From Artemisia argyi (taxonomy: Eukaryota > Streptophyta > Magnoliopsida > Asterales > Asteraceae), in the NCBI GenBank assembly GCA_030686995.1, contig CM060688.1, positions 201,228,718 to 201,292,717 of the forward strand: DNA of 64,000 bases. Reading direction: 5' to 3'. The position numbers and the translations under genes were made by a program. This document shows, in pieces, positions 1 to 11,671 of this stretch. The notes beneath the pieces are model-generated. The model ran no database searches. It was given only the letters and a program-made list of their open reading frames with translations, and was not told the origin of the DNA. Every line of letters starts with the position of its first letter. Within the stretch, counting starts at the first letter, position 1.

Positions 1-855
1 AAAAAAGAGTAAGCAATAGTATAAGCAGTAGTAGTTAGGAGAAGTTATTTGTTAATAAAAAACATTTATAATATAGTTGTAGTTGTAATTATAAAATATA
101 AAGTAATGTAAAAAGACATATACATCAGAAAATAAAATTTTGTTTAAATGGAGTGAATAATAAGGGTATATATATGTGATTTGAGAAGCATGAAGCTAGT
201 AACAAGATCTAAATGCTTTAGAAATAAAATGTGAATGAATTTCAACATTCACCTCTCATTAAAACTCTACTCAGCTTCATCAATAAACTGGTTTCCTTTT
301 ATTTCTCATTACAATGGATCAGACTCTAAAGATTGCAGTGATCTTAGTTTGACTTTTTAATCTAAAACTCTATTATAGAATTTTGATTGAACCTATGACA
401 AATATAGTTGGGTTTTCAAAGTATTGAGAAAAATGTTCTTGAGTCTGGTACTGATTTAAACAATGTTTCCTTGAGCTTATTTTTTCGCCTACGAGCTAAT
501 TTAACCTCGTTTTTGATTTATAGGTTTTGTGTGTGTGTGTGCCTATTTTCCAGATCATGGTTTGCAAATTAATGTCATAATAACCACATAATTCGAAAAA
601 AATGACCTTATAAATTAAAATATAAACCACGTAACCTAATGAGCCCAAGAATAAGCTTAAAAACAACCCTTCGGTGAAATTCCAACTACGAATTACAGAA
701 CAATGGTTATCTCATTCGGTTCTTATTAAAAAAATTCCTAGCACTTACTGTAAACAGAACATCCTTAAAATAAAAAACCACATAGACAGAGTAAACAATG
801 CGTATAGTCTTTGACGAGGTAACAAAAAAAGTTTGGCCCGTATGAAACGAACTCA
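1..855. other. AT-rich 3' flank of RBR-1, no gene seen
   Basis: No open frame with recognisable protein features is present on either strand. The sequence is AT-rich, with a short GT run near 530-540. The part next to 856 is the downstream flank of the RBR-1 gene on the minus strand. I see no terminal repeats or other TE signature. Confidence 0.5.
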
Positions 856-2090
856 TCATGCGGATCGACATGAAGCATACTCATGATCAAAATAATGCTT
901 CGTTCCACCACAATTGTAACAAAATTCACATCCACACCTGCAACAACATAAACCATTTTCCTTCATTAGGCAATCATATTATCTTACTTAAAACAATAAC
1001 CACATGGAATAAGAACTAACTAACCTGCATTCCATTCTGCGACAACCAGAAGATCTCTCGACATAAAACCCGCAGTCTGGGCACCTCTGCCATTTATTCT
1101 TCTTTGCAAGCTCAATCAATTGATTGTCAAGTTTTTCATCCTTCTTCATGATATACTCCTTGCAACCAATCCCCGAATGCCATACAACCTTACAACGCGG
1201 GCAATAGGGTTGTTTGCATTCTGGGCATTTAGATGAAGCCCTCGGCTTTTTACTATTATTGTCCAACAACATTGCTGAGCAACCTTTATACGGACACTTA
1301 AATTTCTCCAATTCAGACAAAGCCTTGTTCCATTGATTTAGTATTTCTTTGGAAACAATTGTTTTACAGACTTCGGGTTCTATTTCCCTTTTGCATCGTG
1401 GGTAAGGACATTTAACAATAGTCATGTTTTCTTTGATCTTGGATTCAACGTGTTTACCGATGCAGTCTGAGCAGAAAAGATGGCGGCAAACACTTTTGTT
1501 TTGAAACATGTCTGATTTGGTCTTTGCTTCCATGCAAATGTCACAGTAGTGATCAGGTAATTCGGTAGACTCAGATGTCTCAACTGGCGGCTCCACATAA
1601 CGTTCTTAGCACACACGCAGAAACAAAAATAAAAATACACATAAACATCAGGAACACATAAATAGGAACTTAAACCAATCCAAGTAAATCCAAATATCGA
1701 AAAGTAAAATCTAATTAGCATGTACGTACATCGATAGAAGCCATATCTAAAAGTTTAAGTAAAACCGATCAAAATAAAAGATGTATCAAGCAATATACAA
1801 GACTAATCTGGAATGAGATAATATAAGAGTTAGTTACCATCTTGTTTTGCAGCCTTAACCTGGGAAGGAGGACGATGTATCCTCTTGCTTGCAGCCTCGA
1901 CCTCGGAACAAGTACGAGGTAAGAGTAAGTTACCATCTTGTTTTGCAGCCTTAACCTGGGGACGAGGACGAAGTACCCTCCTGCTTGCAGCCTCAACCTC
2001 GGAACGAGTACGAGGTAGCCTGTTGGTCCCCTGGGTACATGGAACTGATATGATTAGATCCAATTCAATTCCTTCACGATTTCTTTTCAT
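856..2090 (-). CDS. RBR-type E3 ubiquitin ligase, copy 1 (three exons)
   Basis: RBR ligases take ubiquitin from an E2 at RING1, pass it to a catalytic Cys in the third domain (Rcat) and then to substrate. Exons on the minus strand are 2090-1838, 1604-1025 and 937-856. Both introns are GT-AG, with phase 1 and phase 2 junctions that keep one open frame of about 300 residues. Exon 1 starts at the first ATG and encodes a basic, repeated N-terminus. Exon 2 holds RING1 (YCDIC, then CRHLFCSDC and KCPYPRC), the IBR (FKCPYKGC to PRCKVVWHSGIGC) and the first half of Rcat (RCPDC). The predicted catalytic Cys is in SSGC near the end of exon 2. Exon 3 completes Rcat (CGCEFCYNCGG) and ends at TGA 858-856. 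The usual GCNHM His of Rcat is Arg here. The frame also opens at GTG 1596, but the splice model with ATG 2090 fits all three paralogues. The substrate is unknown. Confidence 0.82.
1838..2029 (-). repeat. 96-bp in-frame tandem duplication in RBR-1 exon 1
   Basis: Exon 1 carries two imperfect 96-bp (32-codon) units, each reading roughly LPRTRSEVEAASRR followed by LRPRPQVKAAKQDG. Each unit ends with GATG followed by GTAAC, so both carry a usable splice donor in the same phase (exon ends at 1934 or 1838). Each 32-residue unit is itself a diverged pair of about 15-residue Arg/Lys-rich repeats. RBR-2 has the same duplication and RBR-3 has one unit only. Confidence 0.75.
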
Positions 2091-2154
2091 ATTTGCTTCA
2101 GGTTTTGCTAATGGAATTGAATGAGAGTACGTGTATATGTGTGTTTGAAGGATC

Positions 2155-2162
2155 TTTTTATA
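2155..2162 (-). promoter_or_regulatory. TATA box of RBR-1
   Basis: TATAAAAA on the minus strand lies 65-72 nt upstream of the ATG at 2090. The same box is at the same distance in RBR-2. In RBR-3 the corresponding sequence is altered to TAATAAAAA. Confidence 0.5.
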
Positions 2163-2379
2163 ACAAACCGAGCCAAGGTCGTCGTAATCCAAATGTATAA
2201 TACAAATATGTTCTACATCCGGTAAAACAGGCTTTAGGTCTCTCGACTTCCATTAAATCACAACATTTCTGATTATTTTTTTTAGCTTTAGAGTATATCA
2301 TTAGAGTATATAAATAATGGATAAAAATCATAAAATAAGTATATACTAGTTTTAGTGAAAGATTATGTTGTTGTGATAA

Positions 2380-2766
2380 CTATTTATAATACCCGCGCAC
2401 GCGCGGGGTTTTTAAAAATTTTTGAATTATATATTTTTATTTATTAAAAAACAAATAATTTAATTTTTTTGTTTGATTTATGATATTTAATTATAGTTTT
2501 TTATTATTAAAGATAATTATTTAAGAATTTTAATCATATTATTAATTGAATCTTATCTATATTTTTTGTATTTAAGAATCTTATACTTGTGTTAATTGCA
2601 ACTTATCTATATTTTTTGCATTTATCTTCTACTTGTGTTATGCATAAATATAAAACTTAATAAAAAATAATCTTTTTTTAAAATACAATTATTACTAAAT
2701 AAGGTATGAATGCATTTTTTTGAAATAGAAAATTCTCAATACGGTTTTGTTTTATTATATAAAAGA
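2380..2766 (-). mobile_element. Short non-autonomous Helitron (387 bp)
   Basis: Read on the minus strand, the element starts with TCTTTTATATAATA after a host A. Near its 3' end a GC-rich hairpin (CCGCGCGTGCGCGG core) lies 12 nt before the terminus, which reads ATAG (a decayed CTAG) before a host T. These are Helitron termini: 5' TC, 3' hairpin plus CTRR, insertion between A and T, no target duplication. It has the same ends as the elements at 3516-6270, 11053-11398 and 14131-14516. It contains no coding sequence. Confidence 0.7.
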
Positions 2767-3515
2767 TTTTTTTTTTCCTTAGTGGAAATGAAGATAAGTT
2801 TAGTGGTAAACTTTTTAGATGGTTTGTATATTATCACCGGCCAATATTTTGGGTTAATTCGCTTTTCTTATATTAAACGGGTAGCTTTTTGATTACTTCG
2901 CGTATTGGCAAAAGCTAACTAGGACCCTACTAACTGTTAAGTCGTATATCGTTTTGTGATTGACAATGAAATTTAGATATTTAAATACATTAACAACCAA
3001 TGAATAGGTTTGGCCCAATATACTTTAAAAAGTTTAAATAATATCTAGATACACCCCTCGCGCAATTAGAGCGGGATGACACAGAATGCTCAAACTGGCG
3101 TGAAAGTCGTCAATGCAAATGGGAGACCTTTGATAAAAATGCCGGCATAATGATACGAGAAGAAACATGTAACATACATACCTGATCACCTGCAGTAACC
3201 TCATCTCGAACAAAGTATAAGCCTTTTACTCTAAATACTCCCTTTGTCCCAAAATTATTGTCGAGTTTGAATTTTCAAAGTCAAAAAGGTTCAACTTTGA
3301 CCACAAATGTATATATTTTTTATTATATAATACTTGATGAAAAATTATACTATTGAAAAGTATATTTAAAACCCAATACATTTATATATTTTGCATCAAA
3401 TATTATATAACACCCACAAAATTATTTAAGGTCAAAGTTGAAAAAGAAAGACTAAAAAAATCAATAATGGACAATAAATATTTCAACTTTGTACTCACAT
3501 AGTGTCACTAACAAA
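2767..3515. other. RBR unit upstream flank with a Stowaway-like MITE
   Basis: No gene is present. The stretch matches 14517-15269 closely and 53221-53340 in part, so it belongs to the tandemly duplicated host unit. A MITE-like insertion occupies 3238-3476: it starts CTCCCTTTGTCCC after TA and ends GGACAATA, as in Stowaway (Tc1/mariner-type) MITEs. The diverged paralogue near 12,240 lacks this insertion and has a different 19-bp stretch at that place. Confidence 0.6.
3238..3476. mobile_element. Stowaway-like MITE, copy A
   Basis: About 240 bp, AT-rich, flanked by TA on the left, with a CTCCCT..GTCCC terminus typical of Stowaway MITEs and complementary internal arms (TCAAAGTC / GGTCAAAGTT). 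The same insertion is at 14988-15230. It therefore predates the unit duplication. No coding capacity. Confidence 0.5.
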
Positions 3516-6270
3516 CTAGTTATAATACCTGTGCACGCACAGGGTTTTTAAAATTTCGTTTTGATTATGTATTATTATCGATTAAGAAATGAACCACTTA
3601 ACATGTTTTAAATAGTTTTACTTAGTGGACTAAAAATAAAAAATCATATGTATATATGTTATAATCTACCTATTAGTTTAAGAGAATGGTTTTGGATTAA
3701 AAATTATATTTTATTATTCAAGCAAAATCACATGATGATACTTGACTTACATGAGATGTTAGTGATATATGCTTTTAGTTTTGCAAACCCGTGCTATCAA
3801 TTTACGATGTGTTTTGTAATTGTGGTATTTCTTTTACTTATATTTTCGTTAATATATGTAGCATATTTAGATATCTTTAAAGATTGATTCATTTCCTTAA
3901 TTATGAATAATCATCATACCATGTTTACTAATGTACGTTTTTGTGTTGAAAATTTATATTTTCATAAATTTGTGTTATTTATTTCTCATGTTTGATCATA
4001 AAATTACCAAATTAACATAGATGCTTACACTATAATTTCTGTATTACATAAAGAGAAATAAAAAAAATGTAATTGGTAGAACTCAAATTTAATCTTACGA
4101 TTATTTATAATGTATAAGAATAATTTTTCTCTAAACCCAAACTATATAAAGAAATTATTATTACTTGTATAAGTAAATTATAAATGCATAAAAAATGATA
4201 GAGTACATCCGTAAGTCTTTTATGATTGTTTGAATCCTTACCGACCTTTCACTTTAATGCAACTTTCTTCAAAATTGGCCTAAATCATCAAGGTAAAACA
4301 CACCCATATTTTATACCGTTGGTTTTGACACCAATAGTGTTATCAATGACGGTAAATACCTGCTAAGTTTTATTAATTCATTCAAAGACAAATTACACTC
4401 CGAAAAGAATTCCTACCATAAAATTCCTCATATAGGCACTAAAACACATATTTGGTACATTAACCTTCTATAACAATCATGTATTGATACTTAATCCTCC
4501 TTTAAAAAGCGCACACAACAAATTGCATTACACTTTAGTGTGTGCGATAAGATCATAAAACTGCAAAAACCACTAACATGTTGCATTATAGTGAGGATAA
4601 CAACAAAGTTAGTCATAACATCAAATCAGAAAACTTCATATTAGAACTAAAGGGATGTTTGGTTATGCTTATTAAAGGTTCTTATTGGCTTATTCAATTA
4701 CCATAACACAATAAGTTTGTGATAAAGTTATAAGCTTTTTTGAGAAGCTTAATAAATAAACCCCTGAACTCCCAACTAATTCTATCATAGCTTAGTGTAT
4801 TTATACTAAAAACATAAATATTAAGTGTAGAAATTTTCAATAAAACATAAAAAAAAAAAGTTACTAAAAGCTAGTGTGTATAACAAAAAAGTTAAACCAT
4901 AAAAAATTTTACTAAAAACTATCAGCTAGATAAGGTATAAGCCAAAGTGCTGTTGAGATCTCTTTCGGATTCTATTCATAAGCAAAAAGGGGTTTACACA
5001 TAAATCATAAGTATAGAATAATGGTTGTATCTCACATCCGTGATTACCAAGCCAATAACATTATCGCAGTATAGTAACGTAATAACCTAATTAAAAACTA
5101 TATATTCTTGCTGAATAATTCTCATGTACATACTTTTAATTCCTTTACAACGACCAACTATTATTTTTTTATTATTATTATTTTTTTGAAACATCAAGTC
5201 AATGTATAAAATTAGGTTATCATCTACGTAGTTTTTCGTTTTGATTTAGGAGGTGATTATTATAAAATAAGGATTGTGATGCGTGCATTTTTTATAATTT
5301 AAGGAAAACACCTTCTATATTAAAGAATGACTATCTAACCGATGTGTTTTTGTTTGTTTTTTTTTTAATAATTAGTTTTGTATAGCATTTTTAACTGACA
5401 GAGATGTTGAGTTTGAGATTAATGTTGTTGTTTAACTTTAACTGTTGATATCATGTTGTACAAAATGTGCGAGTTTAGTGGCACATAGTGAGCATTGATA
5501 AAGTTAAAATATGTTCCGTAAAGTTTTTAAAATGTTTTTATGGATATCCATATATAAATTTTAAATAACAATTTCATGAGTCATTTGCTATAAGTAGAAT
5601 CGCGTATATTTATTTTATATCACAGTAACTCATGCTTACCATTTGATATTTATATTCCCGTTACTAATAATTTAGCCGTATTTCAAACCCGTGTACGCAT
5701 AAATTAAACTTTTAAATAGTAACATGAGTCCTTATTAAAAAAAAATATTCTAATATATGAAAGTTTAAAACTAACATTAGTTTAAAAGATATTAACGTAT
5801 AATAAAACTAATTTGCATATTTACCAAATTTATTTTAATAGATGAAAGTCAAAAAAACTAATACTATCACTCATGTAATTTTAAACAAAGTTAACATTAT
5901 AAAGTATAGAGGTATGAAGTGTAAGGGGTTATTTGTTTATTATCTAAAGTTATTAAAAAACATGGAGACTTATAATTTTACACTTAACCACTAAGGTTTT
6001 ATTAATTACCTCCTCTTTTCTTAAGTTTTTATTTTTATAAATTTGACACCTATATTTTTATGTGTTTTTTTTATCAATCAAATTCTCCACCAAATTTATT
6101 AAAGTTTGACCAAAATTAATTCAATTTTGACTTTTTATTGGCCAATCATATTGCTTGATTTTGCTTATGTGTTAAAATCGAGCTCTCCTATTGATCCAAT
6201 TTTTTTTTTCAATGAGAAGGGATTTGCAAAAACAATCCAAAATGATGTAATTCTTGTATTATATAAAAGA
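3516..6270 (-). mobile_element. Helitron, 2,755 bp, with exact empty site
   Basis: Read on the minus strand, it begins TCTTTTATATAATAC after host A and ends with hairpin CCTGTGCGTGCACAGG followed by TATTATAACTAG before host T. The duplicated unit at 15269/15270 has the uninterrupted target (ACAAA joined to TATGAA), which fixes both ends to the base and shows A/T insertion without target duplication. No Rep/helicase frame is visible and the open frames inside are short and AT-driven. It is therefore non-autonomous, and no captured gene is recognisable. Confidence 0.85.
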
Positions 6271-6626
6271 TATGAATATAGTGACACCCTTTTACGTGTC
6301 ACAAAACTTTCAATAAATGTCACGTTATTTGTGACAATGATATGAGTAAAACATAGAGAAGATGTTGGATTGTTAGCATATTACATCTTAAGTAGCTATG
6401 ATCTTCATGAGAACTTATCCTAATTGGTAACAATTATCAATGTAACAAGACATTCATATAACAAAAAACATGGGTTGAATTTGTTTTTTCACCCATCCTT
6501 TATTCATATAGGTATAATTATTGGAACTACACATCATGTCAACATCTACAAGCTAAAATTCTTTGCCTAAAATATCCAACATATCAGACAAAATTAAATT
6601 TGATATGGAAAATATCTAGAGGATGA
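6271..6626. other. RBR unit flank, no gene
   Basis: The stretch matches 15270-15625 and, more weakly, 12281-12480. It starts with TATGAATATAGTGACAC, the right side of the Helitron empty site. There is no coding frame. Confidence 0.6.
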
Positions 6627-7052
6627 ATGGTTTCTAATACTTTAGTCCCTAGCTTGAAAAATATAGGAGTGCCATGGCTTTTTTATGTGAACAGTGACCC
6701 GGAACCAAATTGTGTTGTTATTGTTCGGTCCGTGAATGGAGATGATCCAAGTTTCTGGCGGAAACTTGGATCATCTCATCAGTTTGAACACTGAACTGGA
6801 GCAGATTTCAAGTTTTACTGGTCAAGATAATCTGAGATGGAAGCTTGGTGGCGATGACACGTTCATGGTAAAAGAAACGAGAGAGCATATTGATGATAAC
6901 ATTCTTCCGAAGCTTGTAAAAGTATTGGTGGCGATGACACGTTCATGATATGCACTTCCCAAATATGTTGTCGTCCTCAACATGGACATCAAGGATGGAT
7001 AGTCTCCGGAATTCAAATGACTACAGGAATCGAATTCAAGTGATTGTGGCAG
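6627..7052 (+). pseudogene. LINE-type reverse transcriptase C-terminal relic, copy A
   Basis: The conceptual translation shows a broken LINE ORF2 tail (WKLGGDD..VKETREHIDDNILP, then SRMDSLRNSNDYRN), the segment around the zinc-binding region after the RT domain. The paralogous copy at 15626-16143 preserves more, including the C..H..C segment that is missing here. In this copy a 20-bp stretch (GGTGGCGATGACACGTTCAT at 6847) is repeated near 6927 in place of about 80 bp, and a 15-bp-arm palindrome occupies 6741-6775. It is non-functional. The family assignment rests on pattern only. Confidence 0.5.
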
Positions 7053-7059
7053 CCTAGTC

Positions 7060-9670
7060 TGTGATCTCCCCAAACCGACTAAAATAAAATAAAATAAAAC
7101 CCTAGATCGTTTAACCTAAAATCAGGAAGAAAGATGTAGCAGCTTGTTGTGCAATCCGTTGGAGTAGGTTCTTGCAGCCTTGGCATTATGAATCGTAGCA
7201 GTGTATGCGTATTCGTGTGCGATTGATTTCATGTGCAGTTTTCTTTTTCTCATCGATCAGCCATACTCAGTCCACGGTAAACCTTGAGTTCGGCCTATGT
7301 CCCTTTGAAGCTAACCAATCGTTACACGACTAAAATGTGATAATAAACTTGAACTAATCATGACTCGTCAATAAGTATATTGTTGGATTTGTTGGTTTCT
7401 GTTTCATGTCGAATTAATCCTAGTTTAAAGTCCTAGGTCGTGTTTAACTGGCATCCTTAATTACACATTTAATAAGAGCCCTAATTGTGAATCTGTATTA
7501 ATGAGGGTCGTGTAATGATGAGGTGGTTATTCATGGCTTTCATGTTGTGCTGGTGTTGATTTATCAAATGTAAGTGACATAAGAATCTGTAAACCATACA
7601 CAGTATAGGGTGTAAAGCGTATGTAATAAGGGTCTAGATAAAAGAATTAAAATAGAAATTAGGATTTAGGGTATGTGATTTGTAGGTGTATATCATATGC
7701 CTGATAATATCGGGTTAATCAAATCTTGGTCTTAGGCTTGTATGTGTAGGTTCTGGTGTCATTCTATTTGGTGTTGAAATATGTATAGAACATGGGTCTA
7801 TACATATTTCAACACCAAATAGAATAGGGGTTTGTTTGGTCTCGAACTAGGTGTGTGCCTCGTATTATTGTGTCGTGTGTGAGTGTGTTGATTTGTTGGT
7901 GTCTCGGATCTGTTTTACCAAGATGCTAGAGCGTTTGGTTTTTTGGTATCTCGCTAGGGGGAGTGCGTGTATGGCTTAGCAAAATCTAATAAGCTTAAAA
8001 GGTTGGTTAGCGTGAAATTAATGTTGGGCAGTTTTGGAACACAATTATGTAAACGCTATAAACTGAGTTTCAGCTGAGATAATTACAGGGTTTTTGATCC
8101 TAAACCTATTTTAATGTCTTAATTAAGTTTTTCAATTGGTTTGAAGTGAATTGGAGTTGTATTGATCATGTTTTTAAATTTTACGGGATCATGTGTCAAA
8201 TCTGAGTTTTAAGAACTTAAATTCAATCGGTTTCCATGATTTTTCATTTAAAAACTATAAGGAATAATGACTTCCCAATTTATATGAGTTATATTTCATA
8301 TGTTTACTAAGTTCTGGAATTTTTGTAGAATTTTTTGAAGTGTTATAATGGGTCTAATAAATGTAAACTTTTGGGGTGTACTTGCAGCTCACTTTCTGGA
8401 CATGTTTGGGTAATGATTTTTGAAATGATGTGTGCACTTAATAATAAATTTTGAGCAAATTCATGTAAGCTCACAAGAAATATAGGTACATGTGTAAATT
8501 ATTATAGCCTCTGACCAAAGGGAAAGATGTGGTTTTAAAATTCGTAAAGTAAAGTCTAAGGCATACTAAAATCAGAATTTTGTTTAAAGTTAAGGTTTTT
8601 GTGAAATTATTACCAACTAATGTATTTGAATCCTATAATTCTTTTAAACATTAATAATGATATAATTGGTCATATGTTAACCTAACTTTGATGACGAAAC
8701 ACTAATTCATTAATCGTGAACCTTAAACCTAACTTAATGCATTAGAAACCCTAATTATGTAATCAGGATAACAACGAGTACTAAGCCGTTAAACAACTTA
8801 TAAAATGAGCTTATAAGTAATATGCGATCATAACTTGTGTAGATCCTTTGAAGAAGAAGTAGCTTGTGATTTTTCTTCGACTATTTGCTTGCACTTGTTT
8901 TATTATCTCATCCGCTTTAAGGTGAGTTTTCGTGGCCCCTTTTTACTTATGTTTTACTTAGGGGAGAATGATAAATCAAAAGTTGTTTTCCTGCTGTGCT
9001 CAAACTTTTATTTTACTTGAACAAGTTATTGTGCTTATAATTGTGCTAAATGCATTAGTAGTTTATTGTGTGGATTCTTACTGTGTGATCTCATGTCATG
9101 GATTCACTCCAATTGACATGGGAGTATTATGTTGTGTGGTCTCATGTCATGATTGACATTGGGAGTACTCATGTGTTAGTCCAGCTGGTAGGCATGAATG
9201 TTGTACACTATATACTTTCGAAGATGAAGAATGTGATGATTGGATTATTGGTTGGTTATGTTGTACTAATTACCCTATGCCACTTTATTGTTTGCACACT
9301 TGTCCTATAAACACTTATGCATGGCAAACTGATTTTAAGTTTACTTTAAACCTATGAACTCACCAACTTTATGTTGACATTTTAGAGTATCATTTTCAGG
9401 TGATTGATAGTGATTTGTTGAAGGCATTTGCATTCTGAAGTTATACCTTGTACCTATTTCAGTACCGAGTTGACCTAGCCAAGACGTCTTCAAAAGAAAT
9501 TACATTTGAATCGATTTAAGACTTATGTTTTATTTATTCAGTTTTGTATAAAAATCTTTATGTATCATTGTAAGTTTATTTCTTAAATCATATATGGTGT
9601 TGTTTTACTATCTTATGTGATGATTTCATTTCGTTGCACCTCGTGTTTCCGCTCTTAGCGGGGTGTGACA
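7060..9670 (+). mobile_element. LTR-like block (probable Ty3/gypsy solo LTR)
   Basis: Host similarity to the duplicated unit stops near 7052. The block begins TGTGATCTCCCC and ends GGGGTGTGACA, giving TG..CA ends with partly complementary termini. It contains no gag or pol. Internal sequence resembles plant Tekay-like LTRs from memory. The five bases on either side (TAGTC, CCATA) do not match, so a clean solo LTR is not proven. Short open frames at 8835-9310 look non-coding. A perfect 29-bp-arm inverted repeat lies at 7761-7825. Confidence 0.45.
7761..7825. repeat. Perfect inverted repeat, 29-bp arms, 7-bp loop
   Basis: Arms 7761-7789 and 7797-7825 are exact reverse complements, starting ATTCTATTTGG and ending CCAAATAGAAT, around the loop ACATGGG. 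It lies inside the LTR-like block. It could fold as an RNA hairpin or be a product of replication template switching. Confidence 0.9.
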
Positions 9671-11052
9671 CCATAACCAAACGAACTAACAGTCGCATGA
9701 AATGAAAAAACATAGCTAGCGCTTTATGACCATTAGCACACATAACGTAGAAACATCAGCCTACATCCATAAATTTGGATCTTTGTGTGTATTTATGACC
9801 ATTTTACCCCCTTTTTTTACTTTTACTATCTTATTATTAGCGAAAGGTAAAATAGTTACTGTACATGAACAAAATACACGTAAAGGTCCAAATTCAAAAC
9901 TTTAATACACCCAAAAGCCTGAACTTAAAAACTTTTGTGTTACAATAGCAAAAAATATCCCTGTATGAAAGTCAGAAACCTAGGTATAAAAAAGACATAA
10001 TTAATAAAGAAACTCTTAAAATTCAGTAATCCAAGTTATAAAGCTAAAAGTACAAGTAATTAAAACACATATTCTAGCATTCACAAGTTCTTAAGCTCAA
10101 AGTACAACTAATTAAAATAGAAATACTAACATTAAATGCAATAAATAAATCATTATGTATATTAAATACAATTAATTAACTGGTCAATAAATACAGTTAA
10201 TGGAGTTATTAAAACACTCCTTACATAAGAAATACAAATTATCAAGTATATTGTACAACTAACTTAAACATAATTCCTGCATTAACTGTGACTAATACAA
10301 ATAATAAAGCACATTATATAAACTTGACGAGTACCCATGCATAGCAACGGGATTTTATAACTACAGATCGTTAATAATAAAAAATGTTTATGGGTTAAAC
10401 GAAAAATAATGAAAGTTTGAAGATTTAGGGATTAAATATAATGTTTTGAAACCTGGTTCGAAGTGGATGGTTCAACCGATTGAACCATTCCGGTCGAAAA
10501 ACGGGTCAATTTAAACCAAGTCAAGCCAAAGGGTTGGGTCAAAAATGGGTCAAATTAAACCGGGTCAATCCATCGGGTTTGAAGCGTCCTGGGTCAACCT
10601 GGTTTTCCGTGCGTATTAATAGTTTACTTTTGAATATATGTTTTCAACATTTTTTTTCTTAGTTTCAACTTTTCACTTTCCACTTTTTGGTTTTTCCTTT
10701 ATATATACTATATATTATTTAGGGTATCCGCGCATTTCGGCGACGGGTACCCTGTGACTATTAACCGGATAAATAGATTTCGATGAGACAAGATTCACCA
10801 ATTTGTCTCAGTTTCAACGGGACCTCTCTGGTTCGTTTTTGGATGACTTTTATTGGTTAGCTGAAGCGATGGCGACACCGATTCCCGGTTGAACCCATTG
10901 GTCCAGTTTGATTCTCAAAACTATATGTACCATCAACTTGTTAGCTTGTATGAAGTTTTATGTATTTTATTAATTTGTGTAATGTGTATAATAACATATA
11001 CTTTTTGTTTTAGGGTGTTTTAAAAATAACGTTAATTAGTGTATTTAATTAA
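9671..11052. other. Unassigned AT-rich spacer
   Basis: No convincing gene is present. The stretch 9770-9960 is clearly similar to 17750-17935 upstream of RBR-3, so part of it is another remnant of the duplicated host unit. A GGGTCAA-rich low-complexity patch lies at 10490-10600. A cytosine-rich hairpin-like string near 10330 (ACCCATGCATAGCAACGGG) resembles a decayed TE end, but its boundaries are not clear. Confidence 0.4.
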
Positions 11053-11398
11053 CTAGTTATAATGCCCGCGCACGAGCGAGTTTTTTTAAAAATTTTTGAA
11101 TCATATATTTTTATTTATTAAAAAACAAATAATTTAATCTTTGTTTTGTTTGATTTATGATGTTTAATTATAGTTTTTTATTATTAAAGATAATAATTTA
11201 AAATTTTAATCCTATTATTTATTGTATCTTATCTATATTTTTGTATTTATCTTCTACTTGTGTTATGGATAAATATAAAATGTTACCTAATAAGAAAATA
11301 ATATTGTTTTAAAATAAAATTAATACTAAATAAGGTATGAATGCATTTTTTTGAAATGGAAAATTCTCAATAGGGGTTTTATTTTATTATATAAAAGA
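11053..11398 (-). mobile_element. Short non-autonomous Helitron (346 bp)
   Basis: Minus-strand reading: 5' TCTTTTATATAATA after A, 3' TATTATAACTAG-type end (here CATTATAACTAG) before T. The subterminal hairpin is decayed (CTCGCTCGTGCGCGGG). It belongs to the same family as 2380-2766 and 14131-14516. Confidence 0.65.
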
Positions 11399-11671
11399 TT
11401 TTATATTTTAGATTATGTAGTAGCTAGTATAAATTGTACATTGTAAAAATTTAATTGTAGTTTTTATTAACAGGTGTTTGAATTGGTTGTTTTTAATTTG
11501 GTAGATATGCTTTTAGTTAGTTGTAAAATGTGAATAAATTATTATACTTTTAAATAATAGTGCTTTAGTAAGAATATTAATTACACTATCATTTCTCTCA
11601 CCTTTAACTTTCAACATTTCACTTTTCAAAGTTTGACTATACTCTTTATATGTAGTATAAATATTCAAGCC
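11399..11671. other. AT-rich spacer, no gene
   Basis: No coding frame or repeat structure is recognised between the short Helitron and the minisatellite. Confidence 0.4.

Noticed and set aside
988..1596. GTG at 1596 as the RBR-1 start
   Set aside because: GTG starts are not expected in plant nuclear genes. A phase-matched 5' exon with ATG 2090 exists in all three paralogues.
1422..1721. Frames overlapping RBR exon 2 in other phases (also 13131-13427 and 16611-16865)
   Set aside because: They are shadows of the RBR coding exon and run into its intron.
8835..9310. Overlapping small ORFs in the LTR-like block as genes
   Set aside because: Short, hydrophobic, AT-derived, with no splice or start context. 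The region has LTR character.
7060..9670. A verified solo LTR
   Set aside because: The five-base flanks (TAGTC and CCATA) do not match, so I keep it only as an LTR-like block.
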